From positions 1 through 64,000 of the IMG/VR virus record IMGVR_UViG_3300036790_000198: 64,000 bases of DNA; one strand, written 5' to 3'. The notes beneath the pieces were generated by a model. That model ran no database searches. It had not been told where the DNA came from and saw only the letters and a program-made list of their open reading frames with translations. This DNA comes from a virus. The translations under genes were made by a program, and so were the position numbers. Below, piece by piece: positions 22,303 through 30,883 of the stretch (within the stretch, counting starts at the first letter, position 1; each line of letters opens with the position of its first letter).

Positions 22303-24447
22303 TTATGGGACGTAAGAGAAGTAGAAACTGATTATTCCGATGCCGCCCGCTACGCCGGCGCCGACTCCAAGGCCGCCATTGCCGCCAGCGCCCTCACTTG
22401 AGATGTGCACTCCGGTCTGCCCCGTCCCGCCGGATCCGCGTGAGTTAAGTCCGCCCGCGGTGCCGGAGTTGAATGCCGTGTTGGCCTGATTGCCGCCCGA
22501 CGGCGCATTCCCTGTATTGCCTCCCGGTGCGGTCATCGTCGTAATGCTGAGGGTGCCAGAGGAGATCGAAGCCGTGCCCCCGGCTCCGGGGGCGCCGAAG
22601 TTATCGCCCGGGCCACCAGCGCCTGGAGAGCCAATGGACCAATTTAAGGTCTGGCCGGCGTGACACGAATAGAGCGAGCGGCAATAGGTCCCACTGTCCC
22701 CGCCCTCACCGCCAAAGCTCTGGCGAGTCGAGCTATCGAAAAATCCGCCCTCGCCACCCCCGCCTGGGCTTGCCACTTCCAGGAGGACGGTGTTATAGCC
22801 AGACGGGACCGTCTGCGTGCCACTGCCAGAAGTGTGCGTCGCTTGAGTTGGCGATGGCGGACTGTACGCAAACGATACCGGCACATTTACTGTCGTCTGT
22901 TGCCCCAACGAATCAGTGACGGTGCATTTGCCCGTTCCAGTATCCGTATTCCCTGCGCTCATACCGGAAGCGGTAAATGTCGTCGTCGCGGAGGACGGCG
23001 AATTGATCGACTCCGTGGCGCCGTCGGTATGTGAGATCCAGGTGAACGTCCAGGCATAGCGGTATGGCGATACACCGCCGCTGGCGGTCACAGTGACCGC
23101 GCCTGTCGTTAGGGGCGTCGAGCTGCTCGTCACCGAGAGCGATGTCGGACTCGCCGAGGCTGATGGCAGGCTCGCGCGCGCCACGCTCACCGCGCAGGTT
23201 TCCGTAGCATGCTGCCCATACGCATCGGTCACGGTGCAAAGAAGTGTGCCGGAATCAGTCGCGCCGGCGGAAATGCTCGCGATCGATAGTTTCGTTTCAC
23301 TCGCCGCGGGGCTTGCGATGGTGATGCCGGCCCCGCCAGATTGCCATGTCCAGGCAGTCGTAAATGGCGCGCCGCCTCCTGAGATTGTCGGCACGATCTC
23401 GACACTTGCCCACGTCGAGGTTGCAATCGTCGTCGAGATGGAACTCGGGGCGAGGCTCACCGATGGCACTGAGACATTCCTGATCGTGACACTGACAGTC
23501 GCCATGGCGGTCTGCGAGGTCGAGGTGTCGGTCACCGTGCAGAGCGCGATTCCAGTCAACGTCGCGCCGCGGCTCATGCCGGTAGCGGTCCAGGTTGTCG
23601 ACTGCGCTGAAGGTGAATTAGTCGTGATACCAGTGCCACCAGATGCCCAAGTCCATGCGAAGGTGTACGCACCTGAGCCGCCGTAGACCGAGACATCAGC
23701 CGCGCCAGTGGAAAGCGTCGTCGCGATGCCGGTCACCGATTCGGAGCTCGGATTAACCGTCGCTGTCAGGTGCGTGACGACATTGCCTGCATAGGTGTAC
23801 TGCAACGGCAATTCGAGCACGCCGCCTGTGAATGCCGCGTTGAATATCTCAATGATGCCCGGCGCCAACTGTACGAGGCTCGAGATGTACGGCTGATTGA
23901 TCGAGACTGTGAGCACGCCGCTTGCGACCTGAACGCCGATCGCCTGAGTGTTCTCGGTTCCGATGACGAAAGAAGGATCGTTCGGGTTGACATCAAGTCC
24001 GTTGGCCCCAAGCAAAAACCGCATGATCCGGCGTTTAAGCCACATCATATTGAAGCGCTTGCCATCGCCCTTGTAGAAATTCCACGTCAGGATGCGCTTG
24101 AAGACGTCATCTGTCAGCGTGTAGTACGTGATCGAGGGCGGCGTAAACGAGTTCAGTGTCGCGGTGTTCAGCTCCTCAGTGTTGAGCGGACCCAGTGCGC
24201 CACTGGTTGTTTGCGCGAGGCTCATACGCGGCAGGCCGTAAAGTCCCTCTGCCACCCAGTCGAGAAGGTCGCCCGTCAGAGCCGGATAAAACGGCAGATT
24301 GACCGAGCTGAACCAATCGACATAGGTCTGCGTCGCCGCGTTGTAGGCGGCGAAGAACGCCTGAATGTCATCATCATCAGCATACTGCTTGTAGACATAG
24401 GCCGGGATCGTCGCCGACAGGAGCGGCTGCGGAGGATTGTCGGCCAT
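22303..24447 (-). CDS. DUF2612 baseplate protein fused to Ig-like repeats and Gly-rich tip (714 aa)
   Basis: Residues 1-220 (IPAYVYKQYADDDDIQAFFA, then a WNFYKGDGKRFNMMWLKRRI helix) match DUF2612, the tail-protein-I-like attachment domain after baseplate J. Three ~95-residue Ig/PKD-like repeats follow (~230-520), each with a Cys-Thr-Val-Thr-Asp strand (LCTVTDTSTSQTA, LCTVTDAYGQHA, KCTVTDSLGQQT). The last ~180 residues are Gly/Ser-rich (SPGAGGPGDNFGAPGAGG), like the polyglycine tips of receptor-binding adhesins. It thus joins baseplate anchor, stalk and tip in one chain. Confidence 0.75.
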   Translation of the reverse strand: MADNPPQPLLSATIPAYVYKQYADDDDIQAFFAAYNAATQTYVDWFSSVNLPFYPALTGDLLDWVAEGLYGLPRMSLAQTTSGALGPLNTEELNTATLNSFTPPSITYYTLTDDVFKRILTWNFYKGDGKRFNMMWLKRRIMRFLLGANGLDVNPNDPSFVIGTENTQAIGVQVASGVLTVSINQPYISSLVQLAPGIIEIFNAAFTGGVLELPLQYTYAGNVVTHLTATVNPSSESVTGIATTLSTGAADVSVYGGSGAYTFAWTWASGGTGITTNSPSAQSTTWTATGMSRGATLTGIALCTVTDTSTSQTAMATVSVTIRNVSVPSVSLAPSSISTTIATSTWASVEIVPTISGGGAPFTTAWTWQSGGAGITIASPAASETKLSIASISAGATDSGTLLCTVTDAYGQHATETCAVSVARASLPSASASPTSLSVTSSSTPLTTGAVTVTASGGVSPYRYAWTFTWISHTDGATESINSPSSATTTFTASGMSAGNTDTGTGKCTVTDSLGQQTTVNVPVSFAYSPPSPTQATHTSGSGTQTVPSGYNTVLLEVASPGGGGEGGFFDSSTRQSFGGEGGDSGTYCRSLYSCHAGQTLNWSIGSPGAGGPGDNFGAPGAGGTASISSGTLSITTMTAPGGNTGNAPSGGNQANTAFNSGTAGGLNSRGSGGTGQTGVHISSEGAGGNGGLGVGAGVAGGIGIISFYFSYVP

Positions 24448-25664
24448 CAGCCCTGCACCACTGTGATTGCGGTCGCCGCACAGGTGAAGTAGCTCTCAGG
24501 ATCCCCGGCAATGCTGGAATACCCAGTAGCGGGCGGTGTCAACGTGCTGTTGATGAAGACCGAGAACACAAGCCTCGTGAGCAGGTTCGGATCGAGTACG
24601 GCGGCAATCGACTGCTGAAATATCGCGGTGAGCTCAAGTAAGTTGATCGGCTGGCTGACCGAGAGCGCATTGATGTAGGCCGCCATGGGCGCGATTGTGA
24701 GACTGGGGAATGCCGCCCCGCCTGAGAAACTCGACGCCGAGGTATTCCATGTCACAGTCATCGTGACGACCTGCGCGGGAGGCGAGACCCATTCGACGGT
24801 GTAGATATCCGGGTAATCGATGACGTTCGCTGTGACATTGCGCCCTGAACTCACCGCCGAGCCCACGAGTTCACTCGGATCAGCCACCGATTGCAGGATC
24901 GCGAGCGCCATCACATAGGGGTCGAACGTGCCCCCGATGATGACCCGGATGCCCGGGCTTGCCTGCTGCACATTGATGAGCCGCGGCACGATGCCCGGTA
25001 CCTGCCCGGACAATGTCTTGATAAACCGCGCGGTCCCGACGCAGGCGGCGAGCCCCCCTTGCAGCACCCGCGCGCGGTAGGACTGCCACGACTCTACCGC
25101 GGTCGCGGGATTGCCGGCGGACGGGTTGGTCACGGTGAGCGTGTAGGAGCCCGGCACCGAGGTTCGGATCGCAGTCACCGTACTCGCGCCCGGAACCACG
25201 GTCTGGCTCGAATTGACCGCAATGGCCGTGACAACTGCCGAGGGGCCCGATGAGGGCACGATCACCGGCGCGTTGGTCGAGTAGGTGTAGGTGCCATCCG
25301 AGACCAGCGTCCCCTGCGTCACGAGGTAGCCCGGCGTCCCCGTGAACGTCACCCCGACATTGACGAATGTCGGCGTTCCCATCGGGATTCCAGCGACCGT
25401 ACCCAATTGCAGCAGTAGCGGCTGATTCGATCCGTTTGGCGACAGTGAGTTACCGAGGTCGATCTGCGCTTGATTGCAAAGCGCGATGGCCGCGACGTCG
25501 GTGCTGGAAACGTCCTCGATGAGCGAACCCGGGAGGTTATTCGTGTAGCCGGGATTGGTGAGCGCGACGTTCGCTGTCAACTGCGTGAGAATGTTGGCGG
25601 GAGCCACGGGCTGCAGCCCCTGCGCCGTGATGAGCACAGGGAAGTTGTACGAGTACGTCGCCAT
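24447..25664 (-). CDS. Baseplate J-like protein (405 aa)
   Basis: The N-terminal GSLIEDVSSTDVAAIALCNQ is the start of the baseplate J family; a WQSYRARVLQGG segment and the C-terminal VSQPINLLELTAIFQQSIAA are also typical. It forms the wedge ring of contractile tails. It sits between the gp25-like gene and DUF2612, the standard myophage order. Overlaps the next gene by 1 nt. Confidence 0.85.
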   Translation of the reverse strand: MATYSYNFPVLITAQGLQPVAPANILTQLTANVALTNPGYTNNLPGSLIEDVSSTDVAAIALCNQAQIDLGNSLSPNGSNQPLLLQLGTVAGIPMGTPTFVNVGVTFTGTPGYLVTQGTLVSDGTYTYSTNAPVIVPSSGPSAVVTAIAVNSSQTVVPGASTVTAIRTSVPGSYTLTVTNPSAGNPATAVESWQSYRARVLQGGLAACVGTARFIKTLSGQVPGIVPRLINVQQASPGIRVIIGGTFDPYVMALAILQSVADPSELVGSAVSSGRNVTANVIDYPDIYTVEWVSPPAQVVTMTVTWNTSASSFSGGAAFPSLTIAPMAAYINALSVSQPINLLELTAIFQQSIAAVLDPNLLTRLVFSVFINSTLTPPATGYSSIAGDPESYFTCAATAITVVQG

Positions 25665-26026
25665 CAGTATGCGACCTCATTGCCCAGCACGACGCCCTGA
25701 AAAGTGATGCAACTCACGGTGTAGGCCGGCGTCGGGTTTGTCGGCGTACCACTTCCAGCTACCCGACTCGTGGTGAGAGATGCGAAGAACGGCGCGAACT
25801 GCTGCTGCGTGACGGTCATATAGTAATCAGGGGCGACTTGCTGCATGACGGACTTGCGTGCGGGGATTCCATAATTGCCGAATGTGGGGGATTCGCCGAG
25901 GCCGAGTAAAAGCACTTGGCAGAACGTCGCCAACATAATGAGCGAGTTGTCGCCGTTGGCTGCCGTGACGAGGACGACCCACGTCTTGGAGTCGTCCGGG
26001 TTGGTAATGCGGCCATACGATCTCAT
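25664..26026 (-). CDS. Baseplate wedge protein, gp25/W-like (120 aa)
   Basis: KTWVVLVTAANGDNSLIMLA followed by LLLGLGESPTFGNYGIPARK fits small baseplate proteins upstream of J, where a conserved 'GIPA' loop occurs. The length and position (between spike and J) support it. Distant similarity only. Confidence 0.65.
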   Translation of the reverse strand: MRSYGRITNPDDSKTWVVLVTAANGDNSLIMLATFCQVLLLGLGESPTFGNYGIPARKSVMQQVAPDYYMTVTQQQFAPFFASLTTSRVAGSGTPTNPTPAYTVSCITFQGVVLGNEVAY

Positions 26027-26640
26027 CAGACCACCGCTCCCGAATCACCGGCGATAAGGCCGCCGCCGCTTGGGGCGGTGTACGTTCCGGCACCAGAGCC
26101 GCCCGGCGTATTGTTGTGTAGATGATCCAGAAACACGCGGCTATTGATGATGACCTGGCCTGACGTATTGATCTGAAGCAACGTGGTACCGCTGTGGCTC
26201 ATCGTAATTCCGGCATTGCCGACGCTGACGACGAACTGCCCATTGACCGAGGTCATGACGCTGGCCGTGTCGTCAGGGGTCTCCCATCCCTTGTTGCCCA
26301 ATGGCACCCAGACCAGCATCGAAAGATTGCCGCGCGGCGTGCTATCGGCGGTGCCGCCGCCCAAGCCGGTGACGCCACCAAGGTAAGCATCGGCAGTGGT
26401 GGCATATCCCAAGTCGCCGATCTGGATCGGCGCGCGCATGTACTTCGACATCTGCGCGGCCATCGTGACGTTTGGAAGCGTGATTCCTTCGACGTCGAAA
26501 GAGACCTCGACGATGGCGCCTTCGACTGAGACGACACGGCCCGGCAATCGCAGGCCGAGCTTCTGAATCTCATTCAACGCCTGCTGCGTTGCGAGATTGG
26601 AGAGCGTCCGCGAAAGCGGAGTTTTCTGGACGTCAGACAT
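26026..26640 (-). CDS. Baseplate spike/gpV-like protein (204 aa)
   Basis: Residues ~30-100 (LPGRVVSVEGAIVEVSFDVE) form an OB-fold as in P2 gpV and Mu gp45; a beta-helical stretch (QFVVSVGNAGITMSHSGTTL) and an HLHNN motif near the C-terminus follow, as in membrane-puncturing tips that bind a metal with His. Preceded by the hub genes. A tip that pierces the outer membrane is expected. Confidence 0.75.
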   Translation of the reverse strand: MSDVQKTPLSRTLSNLATQQALNEIQKLGLRLPGRVVSVEGAIVEVSFDVEGITLPNVTMAAQMSKYMRAPIQIGDLGYATTADAYLGGVTGLGGGTADSTPRGNLSMLVWVPLGNKGWETPDDTASVMTSVNGQFVVSVGNAGITMSHSGTTLLQINTSGQVIINSRVFLDHLHNNTPGGSGAGTYTAPSGGGLIAGDSGAVV

Positions 26641-26641
26641 C

Positions 26642-27700
26642 TCAATTTGCCTGCGGTTGCGACGCGGCGGTAAAGGCAGTCACCCAAGCGCCGGCATCCG
26701 GGCTGCGGAACTCGCCAAAATGGTGGACTTCGTTCACCAAGAATGTTCCTTGAAATGCGATCCGGTTGTTCACCGGGGTCACATTGCCCGGCGCCGCCGC
26801 AGCCGGACTCGTGAGCGCGTAGGGTGCCAGAATGCCGGTCGGGAAAGTCACCCGATTGCCGACGCCTATGTTGGCCCGCAGCACCGTGTTGAACTGCACC
26901 TGCGTCGGTGATATCCACGTCGGCTGGCCCACCAGGTCCTGAAACGCAAGCGCCACTGGAGTCTGCGCGGGACCCGCCAAGGTATTGGTCCCGTCGTAGA
27001 CGATAATGGCGCTTCCGCTGTAGGTGATCTGCACGCCTGAGTAGTTCTGATGAGTCTGGCTACCGAGCTTCAACGTCAGGGCCGCCAAGTAGCTCGCGAA
27101 CTGCGACAGGTTCTCGTAAAAGCCCGCTTCATCGTTCGTCAGTGTCAGGCTGGCGTCGATGAAGACCTGGACCTTAAAGCCCGGGAATGCGGCGGCGAGT
27201 GTCGCGGCAATCGCATCATCGAGCGATGAGCCGGCGAGCCACTGGAACGAAACTGGCGTGCCAAATAGGTTCTGCGGCGCACCGGGATTGACGAGCAGGT
27301 CCAATGTCTGATTCGTGCCTTCCCAGTTGCCGTAGCTGGCAAGGATAGTACCTACGGCAATTATTCCGGCCTGCACCGGATTCGCGAGCGGGAGCCCGGC
27401 CGACATGCCGGCGCTCATCGTCAAATGCGTGCCGGCGAGCTGAGCGGCCTGCCCGAGCATCTGAAGCGACGGGCCGGATATCTTCACCCTGAATCCGCCC
27501 TGTGGGGTCGCGAGCTGCGTGACGGGGATGTCGAAGTTGATGTCGAGTGCGCCCGGGTCGACCACGATCTGCCCGGTCATCGGCAATCTTGCGAGGCTTG
27601 AGAACGTGGGTCCGGTGCCGGTCGTGAAGCCGCCCGTGGGGCTCTGCACGAGGGAGTGCCCGCCGATGCCGCGGCTGAGCGTCAGTGAGTAGTACCGCAT
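26642..27700 (-). CDS. Baseplate hub protein (352 aa)
   Basis: Beta-rich with central repeats of strand pattern, QLAGTHLTMSAGMSAGLPLA then TILASYGNWEG, and AGSSLDDAIAATLAAAFPGF, the arrangement of gp27/gpD-like hub proteins. It lies between the small tail protein and the spike. I infer the hub role from position and fold pattern rather than a firm domain match. Confidence 0.65.
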   Translation of the reverse strand: MRYYSLTLSRGIGGHSLVQSPTGGFTTGTGPTFSSLARLPMTGQIVVDPGALDINFDIPVTQLATPQGGFRVKISGPSLQMLGQAAQLAGTHLTMSAGMSAGLPLANPVQAGIIAVGTILASYGNWEGTNQTLDLLVNPGAPQNLFGTPVSFQWLAGSSLDDAIAATLAAAFPGFKVQVFIDASLTLTNDEAGFYENLSQFASYLAALTLKLGSQTHQNYSGVQITYSGSAIIVYDGTNTLAGPAQTPVALAFQDLVGQPTWISPTQVQFNTVLRANIGVGNRVTFPTGILAPYALTSPAAAAPGNVTPVNNRIAFQGTFLVNEVHHFGEFRSPDAGAWVTAFTAASQPQAN

Positions 27701-28228
27701 TTACGGCGATACCTCGAATTGCTGCTGCCCAAATCTGAACACCAGCGACGACGAAAAGAACGTCAGCGGATTGCCATTGCTGTCGTAGCTACTTGGCGTA
27801 TTCGCAATCAAGTTCACGTCCTGACTCACATTCCCGGTGATGCCGTACTGCCCCGGATCGGTCTGCAGCGTAAAGGCCAATGTCATCGCATCTACAGCCC
27901 ACGCACTCCACGTCCCGTCATACGTGAGCCCGGTGTCTGACACCTCGATATTGGCGACCGCGCCGATGGGGATATTGTGCGCGGCATCAAGGCTCGCGAC
28001 CGCCAGCCAGTCCGCCCAGGTAATGGACGCCTGAATCTTAGTCGGCGAGCCCACCATCGGCCGCGCTAGGATCAAATTCCCCGAGAGGTCTGAGACGTTG
28101 ATGTACCAGCGGTTGCCGAAGATGTTGAACGTCGTCGTTACAACGTACTGCGCGCCATCCAACGTCGGCTGAAACTGAAATGGCGGATTCGCCGTCGCCG
28201 ACGGCGAGAATACGGTGATCGTGGTCAT
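27701..28228 (-). CDS. Baseplate-associated structural protein (175 aa)
   Basis: Beta-rich, with WYINVSDLSGNLILARPMVG similar to small proteins after tape measure genes in related tails. Overlaps the upstream gene by ATGA. Function unknown beyond tail assembly. Confidence 0.55.
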   Translation of the reverse strand: MTTITVFSPSATANPPFQFQPTLDGAQYVVTTTFNIFGNRWYINVSDLSGNLILARPMVGSPTKIQASITWADWLAVASLDAAHNIPIGAVANIEVSDTGLTYDGTWSAWAVDAMTLAFTLQTDPGQYGITGNVSQDVNLIANTPSSYDSNGNPLTFFSSSLVFRFGQQQFEVSP

Positions 28229-28956
28229 GAGAGGCTCGGTGTCAGGCCAGTCGCAACGCCGGCCGGATTGCCTACCGGAAGCCCTGCAGCCGGCGTCGAG
28301 ACGCCTGAGATCGGCGAGCCGTTCGTCAACTGCTGCATGAGACTGTTCTGGGCCTGCTGCGCGGAAGCCAATGACACCAGCGGTTGGATGAAGTCAAACC
28401 GCCACGACACCTGCTGCTGCGTATCCTGCCCGTCGCTCGCATCGGCCAACGCACTCAAAAGACAGTTCGTATAGATGTAGCTCGGCGTGATGACGCTGTA
28501 GGTGCCGCCGGTGAAGTTGTGCTGCTTCAACGAACTCTGCAGCGCCGTCATCGTCGCGAGCTTAACCGCAAAGCCGTAAGCCGGCGTTGCGGGTACTTGC
28601 ATCAGGACCGAAACCGAAAGCGGCTGCGAGATCACGGCATTGGCCGCCACTGCCTGATTGGCGAACGGGTACATGCCAAACTGGTTGTCGGCAATCGTAG
28701 CTCCAGGGAGCACGATGAAATTCGCGAACGGCGGCTGATTCAAGGCGCCGGATGCAATGGAGTCGAGCGCCGCGGCGCCGCCGACGAGAAGCGACAAAGT
28801 GCTGCCGCCGGATAGTGCGGTGCCGAGTAAGCCGCCGGCCTCGGTCAACGCCATGATGGGCAGGGCGCCGCCGACCTGGACGGCGATGCCGCCGGTCAAA
28901 ATTATTGGCGAAAATTGTAGGGCACTTTGCTCGACAGTTTGCGCAGCGCCGCTCAT
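28225..28956 (-). CDS. Tail/baseplate protein next to tape measure (243 aa)
   Basis: The ATG at 28956 overlaps the tape measure stop (ATGA). Contains an N-terminal hydrophobic/Gly-rich region (IAVQVGGALPIMALTEAGGL) and a C-terminal WRFDFIQPLVSLASAQQAQN. The position directly after the tape measure suggests a tail-tip hub component. Confidence 0.55.
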   Translation of the reverse strand: MSGAAQTVEQSALQFSPIILTGGIAVQVGGALPIMALTEAGGLLGTALSGGSTLSLLVGGAAALDSIASGALNQPPFANFIVLPGATIADNQFGMYPFANQAVAANAVISQPLSVSVLMQVPATPAYGFAVKLATMTALQSSLKQHNFTGGTYSVITPSYIYTNCLLSALADASDGQDTQQQVSWRFDFIQPLVSLASAQQAQNSLMQQLTNGSPISGVSTPAAGLPVGNPAGVATGLTPSLS

Positions 28957-30578
28957 GTGCCCGGGACCGCAGCTAGGCCGGCACCGGCGAGCACGGCAGA
29001 GGCGCCGGTCTTCGGTCGCACGATGATCGACATGTGCGGATCGGGCGAGGTCGCCGTCACGTAGGAAGCCACCCCGTGCGGCAGATGCGACCGCCACGCC
29101 GCGGGGTACCGGCGCATCAGAGCATCGAGCTTGCCCGGCCCCCAGTTGTAGGCCGATAGCGCGGCCGTCATGTTGCCTTGGTAGCGCTTCAGGAGCTGCG
29201 CGAGATAAAGTCCCGCCCCGTAACCGGCGGACTCGGGATCGGAGGGATCAACGCCGAGCCCCTGCGCGGTTTTGGGCATCAGTCCCATCGGCCCCACCGC
29301 ACCGGCGCTCGAGACCGGCGGATTGAAGCGATTGCTCGATTCGCGCTTCCAGAGCCGCTCCAGCGTCCCGGACGGCAATCCGAAGTATTGATCCGTCGCG
29401 GCGAGATAACTGGTGTACGAGCCTTTGTTGAGGCCCAACATCGGCGCCATGCCGCCCGGATGCGTCAGTCGATAGGAAAGCGGCAACTCGGCGCCGCCCC
29501 TGAAGCCACCATGAGCGCCATTTCGAGGAAAGAGGTAGCCCAAATCGGTCGCGAGCATATGGAGCGCCGAGGCGATCTTGCCGGTATCCGAAACGAGTCC
29601 TGACACGGCATTCTCGAACTTTTTCGAGGTCATCTCGACTGAGAACTTATTCAGCCAATCCGCTAACTTGTTGATGCCGTCTTTCAGCAGTGGGCCGTTC
29701 ATGAGACGAGTCAGGAAGCCGGCAAAGGCTGCCGAGAGCTTGGTCAGGGGTCCTGCGAGTGGCGCCAGACCTTTGACAAACACGGTGAATATCTCACCTC
29801 CGGCGAGCTGCAACTGCGTGGTGAAGTTCTGCCACGCGAGCGCAGTTTTCGGCGAGATGCCGAGCGGTCCTTTGTCGGCCGCGTTTCCGGCGAGGAGCTG
29901 GGAAAATTCCTTGTTGCCCATGCCCTGGAGCAGCATCAACTTTTCAAGGCCGCCGAAAGGCCCCAGGCCGTAAGCATCGCTCATCAGACCGAGCTCGCCA
30001 CGGGGTGTGCTCTTCGCCAACTGCCACATGGCCTTCAGCATCGCGACGGAGGTCTGCGCGGTAGAGCCTGTTGGATTCACGCCGAGCGCGTAGAGCGGAC
30101 CCTGCAACGCAGGATTCGAGATGGCCTGATTGATCGCCGATAGGAAGCCGCCCGGATCACCGAGTCGGCCGAAGTTAACACCGAAGCTGCGGTAACCGCC
30201 GATCGACATGCCGAGGCCCATGGCGCGCTGGCGATAACTTGCAACATCGCCAGCCATGCGTGAGATGCCGAAGAGCGAGCCGCCGACCAGGCCACCGCCG
30301 ATGATCGTGCCCCACTTCAACAGCTCGCCGGTAATCCGCATGGTGGTGGAAAGTGCGCCGCCGGCAAAACCGGCAATGCTGCGCCACATGTTCACCGCGC
30401 CTTTGTTCTCCCCGAGCTGCCGCAGAGCATTGTTCTGGGCGAAAATGGCCTCGTTAGTCCGATGCCAAAGTGTCGGGGTTTTCTCCAGCGTTTCGTGGTA
30501 CGCGCCAAAAGTCTCTGCGAACTTTTTGAAGGCGCCGTCTGAGATGGGTATCTCAATTATGGGAAGCTTGAGCGGCAT
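28953..30578 (-). CDS. Tape measure protein with C-terminal lytic transglycosylase (541 aa)
   Basis: The start MPLKLPIIEIPISDG (30578) is chosen; the in-frame upstream extension is Arg-rich noise, and there is no clear Shine-Dalgarno. Residues ~60-330 are helical with hydrophobic Gly/Ala segments (AGFAGGALSTTMRITGELL), as in tape measures. Residues ~425-520 form an SLT domain: catalytic Glu in WKRESSNRFN, then SSAGAVGPMGLMPKTAQGLG, where the usual GLMQ reads GLMP, and LSAYNWGPGKLD. It sets tail length and cuts peptidoglycan during entry. 541 aa is short for a tape measure. Confidence 0.8.
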   Translation of the reverse strand: MPLKLPIIEIPISDGAFKKFAETFGAYHETLEKTPTLWHRTNEAIFAQNNALRQLGENKGAVNMWRSIAGFAGGALSTTMRITGELLKWGTIIGGGLVGGSLFGISRMAGDVASYRQRAMGLGMSIGGYRSFGVNFGRLGDPGGFLSAINQAISNPALQGPLYALGVNPTGSTAQTSVAMLKAMWQLAKSTPRGELGLMSDAYGLGPFGGLEKLMLLQGMGNKEFSQLLAGNAADKGPLGISPKTALAWQNFTTQLQLAGGEIFTVFVKGLAPLAGPLTKLSAAFAGFLTRLMNGPLLKDGINKLADWLNKFSVEMTSKKFENAVSGLVSDTGKIASALHMLATDLGYLFPRNGAHGGFRGGAELPLSYRLTHPGGMAPMLGLNKGSYTSYLAATDQYFGLPSGTLERLWKRESSNRFNPPVSSAGAVGPMGLMPKTAQGLGVDPSDPESAGYGAGLYLAQLLKRYQGNMTAALSAYNWGPGKLDALMRRYPAAWRSHLPHGVASYVTATSPDPHMSIIVRPKTGASAVLAGAGLAAVPGT

Positions 30579-30631
30579 TTCACATGACCGTGTTGACGTT
30601 ATGGCTTGTTCTGTGGTAAGGAATTCGACCC

Positions 30632-30883
30632 ATGCTGATCTACGCCATATTCCTCTGTATGCAGGGCGCGCAGTCATGCGAGCCGCAACCGGCATTCACC
30701 GACATTGACGGCTCTCAAACGCCGGCTATTTATGAGTCACTCGCGGACTGTCAAACTGCGGTGGCGCAGCGTGTCCCTGGCGGCGCCGTCAAGCCTGACA
30801 ATGGGCGCTTCTACTGGGATACTTCAAAGAGCATCTGGTATGTCTGCCTTGCGCGCCACGCCGACACCTGGCAGCAGCCCTAG
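30632..30883 (+). CDS. Moron-like small protein on the opposite strand (83 aa)
   Basis: The only plausible + strand gene within 40 kb of minus-strand late genes. The N-terminus MLIYAIFLCMQGAQSCEPQP is hydrophobic with Cys, and the body (YESLADCQTAVAQRVPGG, then WYVCLARHADTW) keeps four Cys and resembles small secreted or periplasmic phage proteins of unknown role. AAGGA lies 8-10 nt before ATG. A weak promoter (TTGACG, 18-bp spacing, TAAGGA) could lie before it. It diverges from the tape measure and its stop abuts the stop of the 30880-32946 gene. Confidence 0.55.
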   Translation: MLIYAIFLCMQGAQSCEPQPAFTDIDGSQTPAIYESLADCQTAVAQRVPGGAVKPDNGRFYWDTSKSIWYVCLARHADTWQQP

